This document shows, piece by piece, positions 14,038 to 22,979 of a DNA stretch of 64,000 nt; the first letter of the stretch is position 1; each line of letters starts with the position of its first letter. A model generated the notes under the pieces. The model was not told the origin of the DNA, did not search any database, and saw only the letters and a list, made by a program, of their open reading frames with translations. Position numbers and translations under genes: made by a program. The stretch comes from Coriobacteriia bacterium (GTDB lineage: Bacteria; Actinomycetota; Coriobacteriia; Anaerosomatales; PHET01), in contig JAXMKZ010000041.1 of NCBI GenBank assembly GCA_034370385.1, forward strand, positions 19,744 through 83,743, written 5' to 3'.

Positions 14038-16779
14038 TTAACGGACGCGGAAGTACCGTGAGGCACTCACGCTCGAGATGTGCGTCGCATCGCTATGGCT
14101 GGCCTGAATACGGTATAGGCCGGCTGGCAGCGACAACCGTGCACGGAAAGTGAGACCGGACTTCACTCTGACAGTGCGATAGAGGCGGTAGGTCGATCCG
14201 ATCTTCTTGTAGACGCGGAAGTACACGTAGGACTGGTGCGCAGGAGCCAGTGTTGCGTACGCGTAGAACGGCCTGCTTGCCCGCTGAGTCGCCACTGAGC
14301 GCAGGTTGATCTTCGCCTTCACCCTGAGCGAGTACTCCGGCGACGTGGCCTGCGCCAGCGCCCCAGCGCCGAGGAAAGCGATGCGCAGTCTCAGGTTGCG
14401 AGTCGGGTTGAAGTACAGGCGGTAGGTGCCGTCAGCGGCGGTGACAGCGGTGGCACCCGTGTACGGGACCCACGTCGCGTCTTTGAGGTACTCGACTCGT
14501 ACCTGAACCCCCGCCGTCGACAGGGTGGGTGCCGTCAGGGTGCCCACCACTGCGGCACGGGTCCCGATGGTGAGGCTGGACGTAGCGCGTCGCGTGAGCG
14601 TCGGCTGCTCTGTGACAACCGCGTTCACCGTCTCCGTCGCGGTGTTGCCGGCCTTGTCCGAGGCGACGAAATCCACGGTCGACGTGCCCGGGGTCGTGAC
14701 AGACACGGTGGTACCCGTCGTCAATACGCCGCCGTTGACGCGGTAGCGCGTCCAGTCGATACCCGAGGTGGCGTCAGACGGTGATGCGCTGGCGGTAGCG
14801 GTACCCGCAGCGCTCTGGCCTACAGCGCCCACAACCGGACTCGTGCGGTCGACGCGAATCGTAGCCGTCTTCGTCGCCTCGGTGTTCGCGGGCCAAGCGG
14901 TGTCGACCGACCAGTACTCCAGGGTCGTCGTACCATCAGTCGAGAACGTAAGCGGCGCCGTGTAAGTCAGCGTGGAGCCGCCATTCAAGCGGTAGTGAGT
15001 GGATGCTACGGCGGTACCTGTGTCGACCGCGCTGAGCGTGACGGTGACCGGCGTCGTGCTCCAGCCAGCCGGGATCGTCGCTGCGGTCGTCACAGGCGGA
15101 ACCGTGTCGGAGGAGACGACAGCGAACGTGAGCGTACCGGTCGCCGAGTTGCCGACCACGTCGGACGCGATCCAGCTCGCCGAGTATGTTCCCGGCGCCG
15201 AGATGGCGCGGGTCGCGGTGAAGCTGGGGCCGGGCACCGTCACGGTGGTACCGGGCGTCGGATTGAGGCGGTACTGCAGGCCCGACACGCCGCGGCCAGC
15301 GTCGGTCGCCGAGATCTGGAACACGGCGTTCGCGGTGTTGGTTCCGGTCAGCGTGGCCACAACGGACGGCCCTGCGGTGTCGGCGACGACGGAGAACGCC
15401 TGTGAGCCCTCGCGGACGTTGCCGGCGTTGTCTTCAGTCAGCCAGAAGAGGGTGTGTGCGCCGACCGTGGTCACCGTCGAGGTGATGGTCGTCGCGGCGC
15501 TGGCGGTGACCGTCGCGGTGCGCGCGGCACCGGTGAGGATGCTGTACTGGATATTCTTGACGCCCGAGCCCAGCGCGCCATCGGTGGCGACGAGGCTGAA
15601 GCTGGTGGCGCTCGTGTTGCCGTTGTTTGTGGCGGTGAGCGCCGGAGCGATGGTATCGATGCGGGAAGCTACGGTCGTGGAGCGCGCGCTGACGTTCGAG
15701 GAAGCGTCGACCGCTCGGATCTCGTAGTTGTACACGTCGCCGTCCGAGGTGGCGGCATCCGTGTAGGACGTCCCGGTCTGACTGGTGACAAGCGACTTCA
15801 CCGGCGTGGACTTCGCGCCCGCGAGGGCATCCTTCCACTTGTAGACCAGGTACCGGACGGCACTGCTCGCGTCGGAGGATGCCGTCCAGTTCACGGTGAT
15901 GTCGGTCTTGGATGGCGCGGCGGTCGGCGCGCCCGGTCGCGTCGGCGCCACCATGTCAGCCGCGCCCATCGCGATATCGACGTCGGCGACAGCCGCCGTG
16001 TAGCTCGAGATGGCGCGCGTCCGGTTGACCAGCACATTCATCGGCAAGCTCATCGGCGCTGCAAGCCGATACTCGGGCAAGGTGCCTGCCGGACCCCACG
16101 CCTCACCATCGACGACTCCATCGGAGTCGGAGTCGATGAGGTTGGGCTCGGTCTTTGACAGCGAGTAAACGGTCGCCGTCGCGGCTTCGGCGGTGAGCTC
16201 GGCGCGCTTGTCTGCCGCGAAGCCCGTGGTCACGGCGTTGTGCACGAATGCGCCGTTGGTATCCATGTCGAGCACCGTCATCGGCGCAAGCGAACTCGTA
16301 GAGATGTCCGACGGAGTCGCGACCTCCTGCAAGAGCACCTGCAGCGAATACGCGCCAGACTCGCGCTCATCGCCGAACTTCGCCCAGACCCAGCCTGCGT
16401 CGCCGCCGGAGATCAGGCCCGTCGAGCTAGCGGTGATGGTGGGCAGCTCGCTCCAGTCGGCGTCGATGCCCGCCCAAGCCTTGGTCACGCCGTTCCACGT
16501 GAACCCGCGGTTCGTGGCGGCGGCGTCGGTTCCGTTCTTCAAGAAACGCGCACGTGCGCGGTATACACCGTTTGGCGTCAGCGTCGTCGGTGTGGTGCTA
16601 GCGACGATGCGAAACGCGATCGGCGTGTGGTCGTTCGCCACGTAGCTCCCGTTGTCGGTCTGGAACGCGACGGGAGCAGTGACTGCGATTGCCGGTTGTG
16701 CCGCGAACGCCGGAAGCGCCAATGCCAGCGCCAGCGACGCGCGCACCACTCGCGCAAACGTCCTACTGAGTAACTTCAT
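14038..16779 (-). CDS. Large secreted modular protein with FN3 and Ig-like repeats
   Basis: 913 residues; the ATG at 16779 is preceded by AAAGGG and followed by a clear signal peptide. The N-terminal domain (YVANDHTPIAFRIVAS, NRGFTWNGVTKAW) matches the 671-residue neighbour. It has a DSDSDGVVDGEAWG Ca-binding-like loop, an FN3 domain near 300-390, four to five HYR/Ig-like repeats with Asp-x-x-Gly-Asn patterns (SDKAGNTA, EDNAGNVRE), and a C-terminal domain ending ASRYFRVR that recurs in other secreted proteins of this window. Likely an extracellular partner of the propeller/ExbB system, or a surface layer component. Confidence 0.78.
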   Translation of the reverse strand: MKLLSRTFARVVRASLALALALPAFAAQPAIAVTAPVAFQTDNGSYVANDHTPIAFRIVASTTPTTLTPNGVYRARARFLKNGTDAAATNRGFTWNGVTKAWAGIDADWSELPTITASSTGLISGGDAGWVWAKFGDERESGAYSLQVLLQEVATPSDISTSSLAPMTVLDMDTNGAFVHNAVTTGFAADKRAELTAEAATATVYSLSKTEPNLIDSDSDGVVDGEAWGPAGTLPEYRLAAPMSLPMNVLVNRTRAISSYTAAVADVDIAMGAADMVAPTRPGAPTAAPSKTDITVNWTASSDASSAVRYLVYKWKDALAGAKSTPVKSLVTSQTGTSYTDAATSDGDVYNYEIRAVDASSNVSARSTTVASRIDTIAPALTATNNGNTSATSFSLVATDGALGSGVKNIQYSILTGAARTATVTASAATTITSTVTTVGAHTLFWLTEDNAGNVREGSQAFSVVADTAGPSVVATLTGTNTANAVFQISATDAGRGVSGLQYRLNPTPGTTVTVPGPSFTATRAISAPGTYSASWIASDVVGNSATGTLTFAVVSSDTVPPVTTAATIPAGWSTTPVTVTLSAVDTGTAVASTHYRLNGGSTLTYTAPLTFSTDGTTTLEYWSVDTAWPANTEATKTATIRVDRTSPVVGAVGQSAAGTATASASPSDATSGIDWTRYRVNGGVLTTGTTVSVTTPGTSTVDFVASDKAGNTATETVNAVVTEQPTLTRRATSSLTIGTRAAVVGTLTAPTLSTAGVQVRVEYLKDATWVPYTGATAVTAADGTYRLYFNPTRNLRLRIAFLGAGALAQATSPEYSLRVKAKINLRSVATQRASRPFYAYATLAPAHQSYVYFRVYKKIGSTYRLYRTVRVKSGLTFRARLSLPAGLYRIQASHSDATHISSVSASRYFRVR

Positions 16780-16813
16780 GTGCGTTGCCCTTTCTGTGCC
16801 GTCGGTCATCGAA

Positions 16814-17806
16814 TCAGACGGCGACGAGGGTCTCGTCGCCGGTAGAAGCCGAGTCATATCCGCTGAGTCCCGCCACAATCCGCTTGAACGGTCGGGTGTG
16901 CATCCTAGTCAGGAGACGCGAAACCTCCTCGGATTCATACACTTCTTTGGTCATAACAAGGTCGTAGCGCTCACGAAAGAGCGGAACGAAGTCGAGGTCG
17001 TGATGCTCGGCGGCGACCGCTACGCATACAGCGGCATCCGCGCGACCGGCGGCGATCAGCGCGGCTGCGGCGTCGTGCGTGTCGACCTGCACGTCGTAGC
17101 CCACGAGCGACTGGGGCTTCAGGCCGAGCGTCGTCAGCTCGCGATCCAGCCAGATTCGTGTGCCGGAGCCTCTGTTCCGGTTGACGAATCGCGCGCGCTT
17201 CTCGACGACGTCTTCGAGCGTGTGCAGCGACAGCCGGTTGCCCCTCGCGACGATGAGGCCTTGCTCGCGATGCGCGACGGTCACAACCGCGATGTCGCGG
17301 TCCGGGAAGAAGTGGCGCACGTACGGCACGTTGTACTCGCCCGTATCGACGTCCAGAAGGTGGCATCCGGCAATATCGGCGAGTCCCTGTCGCAGCCCGA
17401 CGAGCCCGTCGAGGCTGCCGGTCACCGCCGTTGACAGGTGGACGCGGTCGTCAAGGCCGGCGGCGAGTGCTTCGACCGCGAAATCGTCGCTCACCATCGC
17501 GAGGATGCGCGAACGGTCGCCGACCCCGGGCCTGACAAGCAGCGAAACGGTGAACGCGGACGCCGTCGCGCCATAGAACTTCTCCGTGTAGTTGCGTGTG
17601 GTGCGCTCCTCGGTCAGCCGAATCAACCCGACCGACTCGAGGGCTTTGACGTGGTGGCGAACCCACGCAGGGTGCTGACCCATGGCGATGCCCAGGGACG
17701 ATATGGTGCTAGGCGCTTCGAGAATGCGCCGCAGAATCTCGAATCGATGTGGTTCCGCGAGCGTATGGAGGGTTTCGAGTCGGTCGATGCTCGCGAGCCG
17801 TTGCAT
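16814..17806 (-). CDS. ArsR-like HTH regulator with periplasmic-binding-protein-like sensor domain
   Basis: 330 residues. A winged helix at about 10-85 (LAEPHRFEILRRILEAPSTI, then HHVKALESVGLIRL) is followed by a long PBP-like domain (about 100-310; SLDGLVGLRQGLADIAGCHL and RNRGSGTRIWLDREL). The second domain resembles PBP domains attached to ModE-like regulators that sense molybdate or tungstate. It lies 34 bases upstream of the large secreted-protein genes in the same orientation and is the natural candidate regulator of the series down to mop/NifQ, perhaps also of tup. Ligand is inferred from context only. Confidence 0.75.
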   Translation of the reverse strand: MQRLASIDRLETLHTLAEPHRFEILRRILEAPSTISSLGIAMGQHPAWVRHHVKALESVGLIRLTEERTTRNYTEKFYGATASAFTVSLLVRPGVGDRSRILAMVSDDFAVEALAAGLDDRVHLSTAVTGSLDGLVGLRQGLADIAGCHLLDVDTGEYNVPYVRHFFPDRDIAVVTVAHREQGLIVARGNRLSLHTLEDVVEKRARFVNRNRGSGTRIWLDRELTTLGLKPQSLVGYDVQVDTHDAAAALIAAGRADAAVCVAVAAEHHDLDFVPLFRERYDLVMTKEVYESEEVSRLLTRMHTRPFKRIVAGLSGYDSASTGDETLVAV

Positions 17807-17976
17807 ATGCCGTCTCCGTCGAGGATGGGTCGCGTCACGGCGTGCCGGTACGCCCGCGCCCTATCCTAGGGGTTCGTTTAGCGTATTCCCTCCTGACGGA
17901 AGGCACAACCCACGGGAATCGGCGTGTGACAGCGATCCCGGACTCCATTGTTCGCCTTGTCAGGTTCCGCGCGCCC

Positions 17977-18014
17977 GTTCACCACTCCCACCTCGCACGT
18001 TCACTACACGTTCA
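17977..18014 (+). promoter_or_regulatory. PHO-box-like triple GTTCA repeat upstream of the polyferredoxin gene
   Basis: GTTCA occurs at 17977, 17999 and 18010, a spacing of 22 and 11 bp, so all three lie on one helix face. Extended forms are CGTTCACCACT, CGTTCACTACA and CGTTCACATCC. The weak hexamer TACGGT lies 16 bases after the start of the last GTTCA as a possible -10. The PHO box of Streptomyces PhoP consists of 11-base GTTCACC direct repeats. The same layout recurs at 19300-19337. Confidence 0.6.
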
Positions 18015-18087
18015 CATCCAGCCCATACGGTGGGGGGCATGAGACGAGCCTCGCACGGCGGGGCCAGTGGCGAAAGGGATCGCAGAC

Positions 18088-19287
18088 ATGGCAATGGAGA
18101 GAACCGACCGCGCTGCCCGTGAGCGCTCGCGCATCGTCCGGTGGGCGATACTCGGCGCGGTACTACTGGGAATGACGGTCATCACCATCGCGCACCAGCG
18201 CACCAACGTCGGCAAGCCCCCTGGCGTAGACGCGCTCTGCCCCTTCGGCGGGCTGGAGACCTTGTTCACGTTCATCACGACGGGCAGTTTCATCAAGCGG
18301 ACCGCCGCGAGCGCGTTGGTGCTGTTCGTCGGTACGATAGGCATGGCACTCGTCTATCGTCGCTCGTTCTGCGGACAGCTGTGTCCGCTGGGTGCACTGC
18401 AGGGCATCTTCGGCGCCATCGGCGGGAAGCTGTTCAAGCGTCGACTGGCGATTCCATCAGTGTTGGACAGGCCCGGCCGCTACCTCAAGTACGTAGTGCT
18501 CGCTGTTTTCACGGTGTGGACCTGGCAGGCGGCGGAGCTCGTCATGCGCCCCTATGACCCGTGGGCCGCTTACGCGCACCTGACGTCACCGGAGCTCATG
18601 CTCGAGTTCGGTATCGGCACTGCCGTACTCGTCGTGTCGTTGGTTGGCTCGCTCGTCTACGAACGCTTCTTCTGCAAGTACCTGTGCCCGACGGGCGCGA
18701 TGCTGGGGCTGCTGTCGAAAGTCAGCATATTCCGGATCAAGCGCGACGCCGATGCGTGCATCGACTGTGGTGCGTGTGATCAGGCCTGCCCGATGAACAT
18801 CGCTGTCGCGACCGCTGACGAGGTTCGCTCCTCGGAGTGCATCTCGTGCAACGAATGCGTCAACTCCTGTCCCGCAGCCGGTGCCCTTGAGGTCAAGGCC
18901 CCCAGCGGGCGCTCAATGTCTCCCCTCGCCCTGACCGTGATCGTCGTCGCGCTTCTCTTCAGCCTTGTCGGAGTGGCGACAGCAGCGGGCCAGTTCCAGT
19001 GGCGCATGCCGACTCTCGGTGAGGCGATAGAGCAGCATGGCGGCGCCAAGGGCTTCGGTGAGTCAACGGACGCAGCGCCCGGCGGCTTCGATACGACCCT
19101 CATCAAGGGCTACATGTCCATCGCGGAGATCTCCGAGGCTACGGGGATTCCGGCGGCGGAGTTCACCGCGACGTTCGGCGTTCCCGCTGAGGCCTTGAGC
19201 CAGCCCATGAAGGACATCAAGGATACCTACGGTTTCTCGCCCGAGGACGTTCGGGCATGGGTGGACGAGCGGCTCGCGGCGCCGTAG
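18088..19287 (+). CDS. NapH/NosR-like membrane polyferredoxin (4Fe-4S)
   Basis: 399 residues from the ATG at 18088, which has AAAGGGA seven to eight bases upstream; a GTG at 18067 is possible but lacks one. Five or six helices. Two periplasm-side CxxxCP motifs (CGQLCPLGA and CKYLCPTGA) are typical of NapH/CcoG-like proteins. Two cytoplasmic 4Fe-4S motifs follow: CIDCGACDQACP and CISCNECVNSCP. A last helix (about 280-300) leads to a soluble C-terminal helical domain (SIAEISEATGIPAAEF to the end). Transfers electrons between the quinone pool or cytoplasmic donors and an exported acceptor. Followed by a small secreted protein with the same promoter repeat array. Confidence 0.88.
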   Translation: MAMERTDRAARERSRIVRWAILGAVLLGMTVITIAHQRTNVGKPPGVDALCPFGGLETLFTFITTGSFIKRTAASALVLFVGTIGMALVYRRSFCGQLCPLGALQGIFGAIGGKLFKRRLAIPSVLDRPGRYLKYVVLAVFTVWTWQAAELVMRPYDPWAAYAHLTSPELMLEFGIGTAVLVVSLVGSLVYERFFCKYLCPTGAMLGLLSKVSIFRIKRDADACIDCGACDQACPMNIAVATADEVRSSECISCNECVNSCPAAGALEVKAPSGRSMSPLALTVIVVALLFSLVGVATAAGQFQWRMPTLGEAIEQHGGAKGFGESTDAAPGGFDTTLIKGYMSIAEISEATGIPAAEFTATFGVPAEALSQPMKDIKDTYGFSPEDVRAWVDERLAAP

Positions 19288-19299
19288 ACGGCTGCAAAG

Positions 19300-19337
19300 G
19301 TTCACTGACCGCGCGTCTGACGTTCATAACCCGTTCA
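19300..19337 (+). promoter_or_regulatory. PHO-box-like triple GTTCA repeat upstream of the small secreted protein gene
   Basis: GTTCA at 19300, 19322 and 19333: exactly the 22 + 11 bp spacing of the array at 17977-18014. TAGATT (19349-19354), 16 bases after the last repeat start, is a possible -10 at the same offset as in the other promoter. Strongly suggests both genes answer to one OmpR-type regulator, possibly the one encoded at 20129. Confidence 0.6.
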
Positions 19338-19396
19338 AACCCGAAGCGTAGATTCAACTTGTACGCTAGGTCCCGCAGTATTGAGAGGAGAGCACG

Positions 19397-19990
19397 ATGA
19401 AGATGAGAAGGGTAGCGGCGCTCATGGCCGCAGCGCTCGTGGTCGGCGTGGTTGCCGGCAACGTGGCAACAGGCGTGGCGGCTCCGACCGCCGACACGAC
19501 GACCGGCACGGTCACCGGGCTGGGCCTGCACCTCGGCGCGGTCGTCCGTGACGCCGGCGGCCGTATCGCCGACGTGGTCGCAGGCCTCACCGGCCTTTCC
19601 GCCGAAGAGGTTCACGACCAGCGTGAAGCCGGCGCCTCGTTCTCGGCTATCGCCAAGAGCAAGGGTGTCGACTCCACGGCGGTCGTCGCCAAGGCACTGA
19701 AGATCCGCACCGAGGTTCTGGAGAAGAAGGTCGCCGACGGCACCATCACCCAGGACCAGGCCGATGCGGCCGTCACCCGCATGACGACGCGCGTCACTGA
19801 GCGCGTCGAGGCGACCGGTGAGCCGGTACGCGGCGGCATGGGCGGCGGTCAGGGTGCTCGCGACGGCTCGGGCGCCGATGGCGGTCAGGGCAAGCGCGAT
19901 GGTTCGGGCGCCGGTGGCGGCAAGGGTCAGGGCGCTGGCGGCGGCCGCAACGGCGGCACGTGCACCCAGACGCCGGCGGACACCCAGTAA
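19397..19990 (+). CDS. Small secreted protein with DUF2680-like helical domain and Gly-rich tail
   Basis: 197 residues; GAGAGGAGA precedes the ATG. Signal peptide about 1-28 (VAAPTA). Residues 55-135 form helices with the pattern LSAEEVHDQREAGASFSAIA, then DGTITQDQADAAVTRMTTRV, like DUF2680/YckD-type exported proteins. The tail (about 145-197) is Gly/Asp/Lys repeats (GGGQGARDGSGADGG) ending in a single Cys (GGTCTQTPADTQ). Function unknown. It shares its promoter array with the polyferredoxin and is followed by a strong terminator, so it is a single-gene transcript. Confidence 0.8.
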   Translation: MKMRRVAALMAAALVVGVVAGNVATGVAAPTADTTTGTVTGLGLHLGAVVRDAGGRIADVVAGLTGLSAEEVHDQREAGASFSAIAKSKGVDSTAVVAKALKIRTEVLEKKVADGTITQDQADAAVTRMTTRVTERVEATGEPVRGGMGGGQGARDGSGADGGQGKRDGSGAGGGKGQGAGGGRNGGTCTQTPADTQ

Positions 19991-20013
19991 GGTCCGCGCG
20001 GCTGAAGGAAATG

Positions 20014-20045
20014 AGGGGCGGGACTCTTCGTGGGTCCCGCCCCTT
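20014..20045 (+). terminator. Rho-independent-type terminator
   Basis: GGGGCGGGAC (20015-20024) and GTCCCGCCCC (20034-20043) pair perfectly with a 9-base loop, extended by A-T, then TT. It lies 24 bases after the stop of the small secreted protein. Confidence 0.8.
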
Positions 20046-20128
20046 GCATGTACTGAGGTAAGGTCATGGCGGCGCGAATCGCCCGTCGTGGGATACTGCG
20101 AGGGAGACGCCCGTTGAGCGGAGAAGCC

Positions 20129-20803
20129 ATGCCCACCGTCCTCGTGGTGGATGACAACGAGAAGATCGTCGAGGTGCTCGCTGAGTACCTAGCGGCTGCG
20201 GGCTACTCGACGCTGACCGCGCACGACGGACCGACGGCGCTTGAGCGGTTCGCTGCGAAGCGCCCGGACCTCGCACTGCTCGACATCATGCTGCCCGGTA
20301 TCGATGGCATCGAGCTCACGAGGCGCTTCCAGGCCGAAGGGGTCCCCGTGATCCTCGTGACGGCAAAGGGCGACGAGGTCGATCGACTGGTCGGACTCGA
20401 GATCGGCGCGGACGACTACATCGTGAAGCCTTTCTCGCCGCGCGAGGTGGTTGCGCGCGTGAAAGCGGTTCTGCGCCGCTGCACGCGCAGCGCCGAAGCA
20501 GGGTCGCCGGTGACCGTGGGGGATCTGGCCATCGACCCGGAGCGCCGCTCGGTGGGTGTTGCAGGCGAGTCGGTGGAGCTCACGCGCACCGAGTTCGACA
20601 TCCTGTTGACGCTGGCAGCTCATCCGGGGCGCGTCTACACACGGCTCCAGCTCATGGAGGCCGCGAGCGGCGACGCGTTTGAGGGCTACGAGCGCACGAT
20701 AGACGCGCACGTGAAGAACATCCGCAAGAAGCTCGGCGACGATCCCAAGAAGCCGCGCTACATTCGCACCGTCTTCGGCGTCGGCTACAAGCTGGAGGCG
20801 TGA
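20129..20803 (+). CDS. OmpR/PhoB-family response regulator
   Basis: 224 residues from the ATG at 20129 (GGAGA upstream). Receiver domain: acidic pair VVDDNEK, phosphoacceptor Asp in LALLDIMLPGIDG (about residue 52), Lys in VTAKGDE. C-terminal winged-helix DNA-binding domain (ELTRTEFDILLTLAAHPGRV, HVKNIRKKLGDDP, TVFGVGYKL). Overlaps or abuts the sensor kinase gene. Candidate binder of the GTTCA arrays upstream at 17977 and 19300, since OmpR-type proteins bind 11-bp-phased direct repeats. Confidence 0.92.
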   Translation: MPTVLVVDDNEKIVEVLAEYLAAAGYSTLTAHDGPTALERFAAKRPDLALLDIMLPGIDGIELTRRFQAEGVPVILVTAKGDEVDRLVGLEIGADDYIVKPFSPREVVARVKAVLRRCTRSAEAGSPVTVGDLAIDPERRSVGVAGESVELTRTEFDILLTLAAHPGRVYTRLQLMEAASGDAFEGYERTIDAHVKNIRKKLGDDPKKPRYIRTVFGVGYKLEA

Positions 20804-20808
20804 TCTCG

Positions 20809-21927
20809 ATGCGGCGGCTCTCTCTCAGGGCGCAGGTCTTTCTTTCCATCTTGAGCGTCTCGCTCGTGTCGGCGGGCATCGTCGGACTTGCCGCGCGCAC
20901 ATCGCTCATAACAGCTTTTGAGAACTATCTGTCGTCTCTGCCCGCGGCGTCGGGGACCGGTGGCGGGCGCCGCATGGGTCGCTTGATTCTGTCCGGTGCC
21001 GAGCAGGCATTCGTCTCCGGAGTCGATCGCAGCGTCTTGATAGCCTCTCTGGTCGCCATCGGAGTCTCGGTGGTCGTCGCCTTGGCGCTTGCCGCATACC
21101 TTGCCCGACCGATCGTGCGCTTAGAGGACGCGGCGCACGGCCTGGCCGGGGGAGATCTTGACCGACGTGTCGATGTGGATGGCCCGGCTGAGGTGGCGGC
21201 GCTCGGCGAGGCATTCAACGTGATGGCCGATTCGCTCGCGCGTGCCGAAGAACTCCGGCGGCGCATGACCGCCGACGTCGCCCATGAGTTGCGCAACCCG
21301 CTCGCCGCTGCGCGGGCTCAGGCCGAGGGCATGGTCGACGGGGTCTTGGCGCGTGACGATGCGCGTCTGGCCTCGCTCGTCGAGGATCTTGCTCACCTGT
21401 CAGCGCTGATCGACGATCTGCAGGAACTGGCCGTGGCCGAGGCGGGGCATCTGGGCTACGACATGCGCGGAATCGACCTTGCGGTGCTTGTGGGCCGCGA
21501 GTCTGAGCGCGCCGAGGCACTGCTGAGCGAAGGCGTCACGCTAGCCCCGTACCAAGGGCCGAACGCGCCGACCATCGTCTTGGCCGACGAACGCCGAATT
21601 GCACAAGTCATGCGCAACCTGCTGTCGAATGCCGCGCGCCACACAGAGGTCGGGACGGTCGGGGTGAGCCTCGCCATCGAAGCGGGGCGAGCGGTCGTGA
21701 GCGTCATCGACACGGGGCGCGGTATCGACTCCGAGGATCTGGCCCACGTGTTCGAGCGCTTCTACCGGGCCGATGCGGCGCGGGCCTCCGACACCGGCGG
21801 AGCGGGGCTCGGACTGGCCATCTCGCGCACGATCATCATCGACCACGGTGGGGAGGTCTTCGCCCGCAGCACGCCCGGCGAGGGCACGACCGTCGGCTTC
21901 TCGCTACCCGTGCACGCAGAAGCCTGA
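20809..21927 (+). CDS. Sensor histidine kinase (HAMP-HisKA-HATPase)
   Basis: 372 residues. The ATG at 20809 has GGAGG ten bases upstream; a GTG at 20800 overlaps the regulator stop but is too close to that site. Helices at about 9-30 and 70-92 flank a short extracellular loop (about 40 residues). HAMP domain follows, H-box DVAHELRNPLAAARA, N-box NLLSNAARHT, G1 DTGRGID, F-box FERFYRAD, G2 GGAGLGLAIS. Partner of the 20129 regulator. The small sensor loop suggests sensing by the membrane or a partner protein. Confidence 0.92.
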   Translation: MRRLSLRAQVFLSILSVSLVSAGIVGLAARTSLITAFENYLSSLPAASGTGGGRRMGRLILSGAEQAFVSGVDRSVLIASLVAIGVSVVVALALAAYLARPIVRLEDAAHGLAGGDLDRRVDVDGPAEVAALGEAFNVMADSLARAEELRRRMTADVAHELRNPLAAARAQAEGMVDGVLARDDARLASLVEDLAHLSALIDDLQELAVAEAGHLGYDMRGIDLAVLVGRESERAEALLSEGVTLAPYQGPNAPTIVLADERRIAQVMRNLLSNAARHTEVGTVGVSLAIEAGRAVVSVIDTGRGIDSEDLAHVFERFYRADAARASDTGGAGLGLAISRTIIIDHGGEVFARSTPGEGTTVGFSLPVHAEA

Positions 21928-21945
21928 GGCCGACCCGTCGGCCAC

Positions 21946-22896
21946 TCAGCCGTTGAAGAGCACCAGCATGTAGGCGGTGTAGGCTGCGAGAAACGCCACG
22001 CCGGTGATGCGCCCGATGCGGCCACGCCAGATGAGGAACGGTACGAGCGCTACAGAGACGGCCACCATCACCCAGACATCGACCGAAGCCATCTGCTCGG
22101 CGATCGAGATGGGGCGGATGACGGCGGTCAGTCCGAGGATCCCCAGGATGTTGAAGATGTTGCTGCCGACGACGTTGCCCACCGCGACGTCGGAGTGCTT
22201 GCGAACCGCCGCCACCACGCTCGTGGCCAGCTCCGGAAGCGAGGTGCCCACGGCGACGAGCGACAGGCCGATGACCGCCTCAGACACACCGAAGGTGCGC
22301 GCGATCTCGGTAGAGCCGATGATCAGGAACCGGGAGCCGATGATGAGCGCGCCCAGCCCGCCCAGCAGGTAGCCGACCCCCACCCACATGGAGCGCGGTC
22401 CCTCGATCTCGGCGGCTTCGTGCTCGTGGAGTTCGGCTGCGGGCGACTCCGGGTTCTTGAGCTCAGTTCGGTACGAGAGGACCACGTACAGCGCGACGCC
22501 CATCAGCAGCACGACGCCGGTCGTGCGTCCAAGCTCGCCCGACTGGGCCACCAACGCCAGACCGATTGCGGATGCGAGCATCACGGTCGTATCGCGCCTC
22601 AGGCTGGACGGACGAATCACGATGGGCGTGATCAGCGCGGCAACGCCCAGCACCCCCAGGATGTTGAAGATGTTGCTGCCGACGACGTTACCGACCGCGA
22701 TGTCAGAGGAGCCTTGGAGTGCCGCACTCATGCTGACGACCAATTCGGGAGCGGACGTGCACCCGGCAACCACCGTCATGCCTATGAGGAGCGGTGACAG
22801 GCCGAACCGCTTCGAGACCGCTACGGCACCCCGGACAAGGAACTCGCCGCCGCCGAAGAGGAGGACGAAACCGCTGAGCGCGTAGACGTAGGTCAT
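21946..22896 (-). CDS. Calcium/sodium antiporter-family (CaCA, YrbG-like) exchanger
   Basis: 316 residues from the ATG at 22896 (AAGGAC upstream). Ten to eleven helices in two inverted halves, each with the exchanger signature: GCTSAPELVVSMSAALQG then GNVVGSNIFNILGV, and GTSLPELATSVVAAV then GNVVGSNIFNILGILG. The Glu in each half coordinates the cation. A charged cytoplasmic loop (EHEAAEIEG) separates the halves. Likely exports Ca2+ against Na+ or H+. Stands alone. Confidence 0.92.
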   Translation of the reverse strand: MTYVYALSGFVLLFGGGEFLVRGAVAVSKRFGLSPLLIGMTVVAGCTSAPELVVSMSAALQGSSDIAVGNVVGSNIFNILGVLGVAALITPIVIRPSSLRRDTTVMLASAIGLALVAQSGELGRTTGVVLLMGVALYVVLSYRTELKNPESPAAELHEHEAAEIEGPRSMWVGVGYLLGGLGALIIGSRFLIIGSTEIARTFGVSEAVIGLSLVAVGTSLPELATSVVAAVRKHSDVAVGNVVGSNIFNILGILGLTAVIRPISIAEQMASVDVWVMVAVSVALVPFLIWRGRIGRITGVAFLAAYTAYMLVLFNG

Positions 22897-22979
22897 GTCG
22901 GTCCTTTTCGTGAGGAGAGCCGGGCGCAGAGGGGTATTGTACCTGTGTTGGGTCGTTTCGCAGCAGGGGGGAGATCGCG

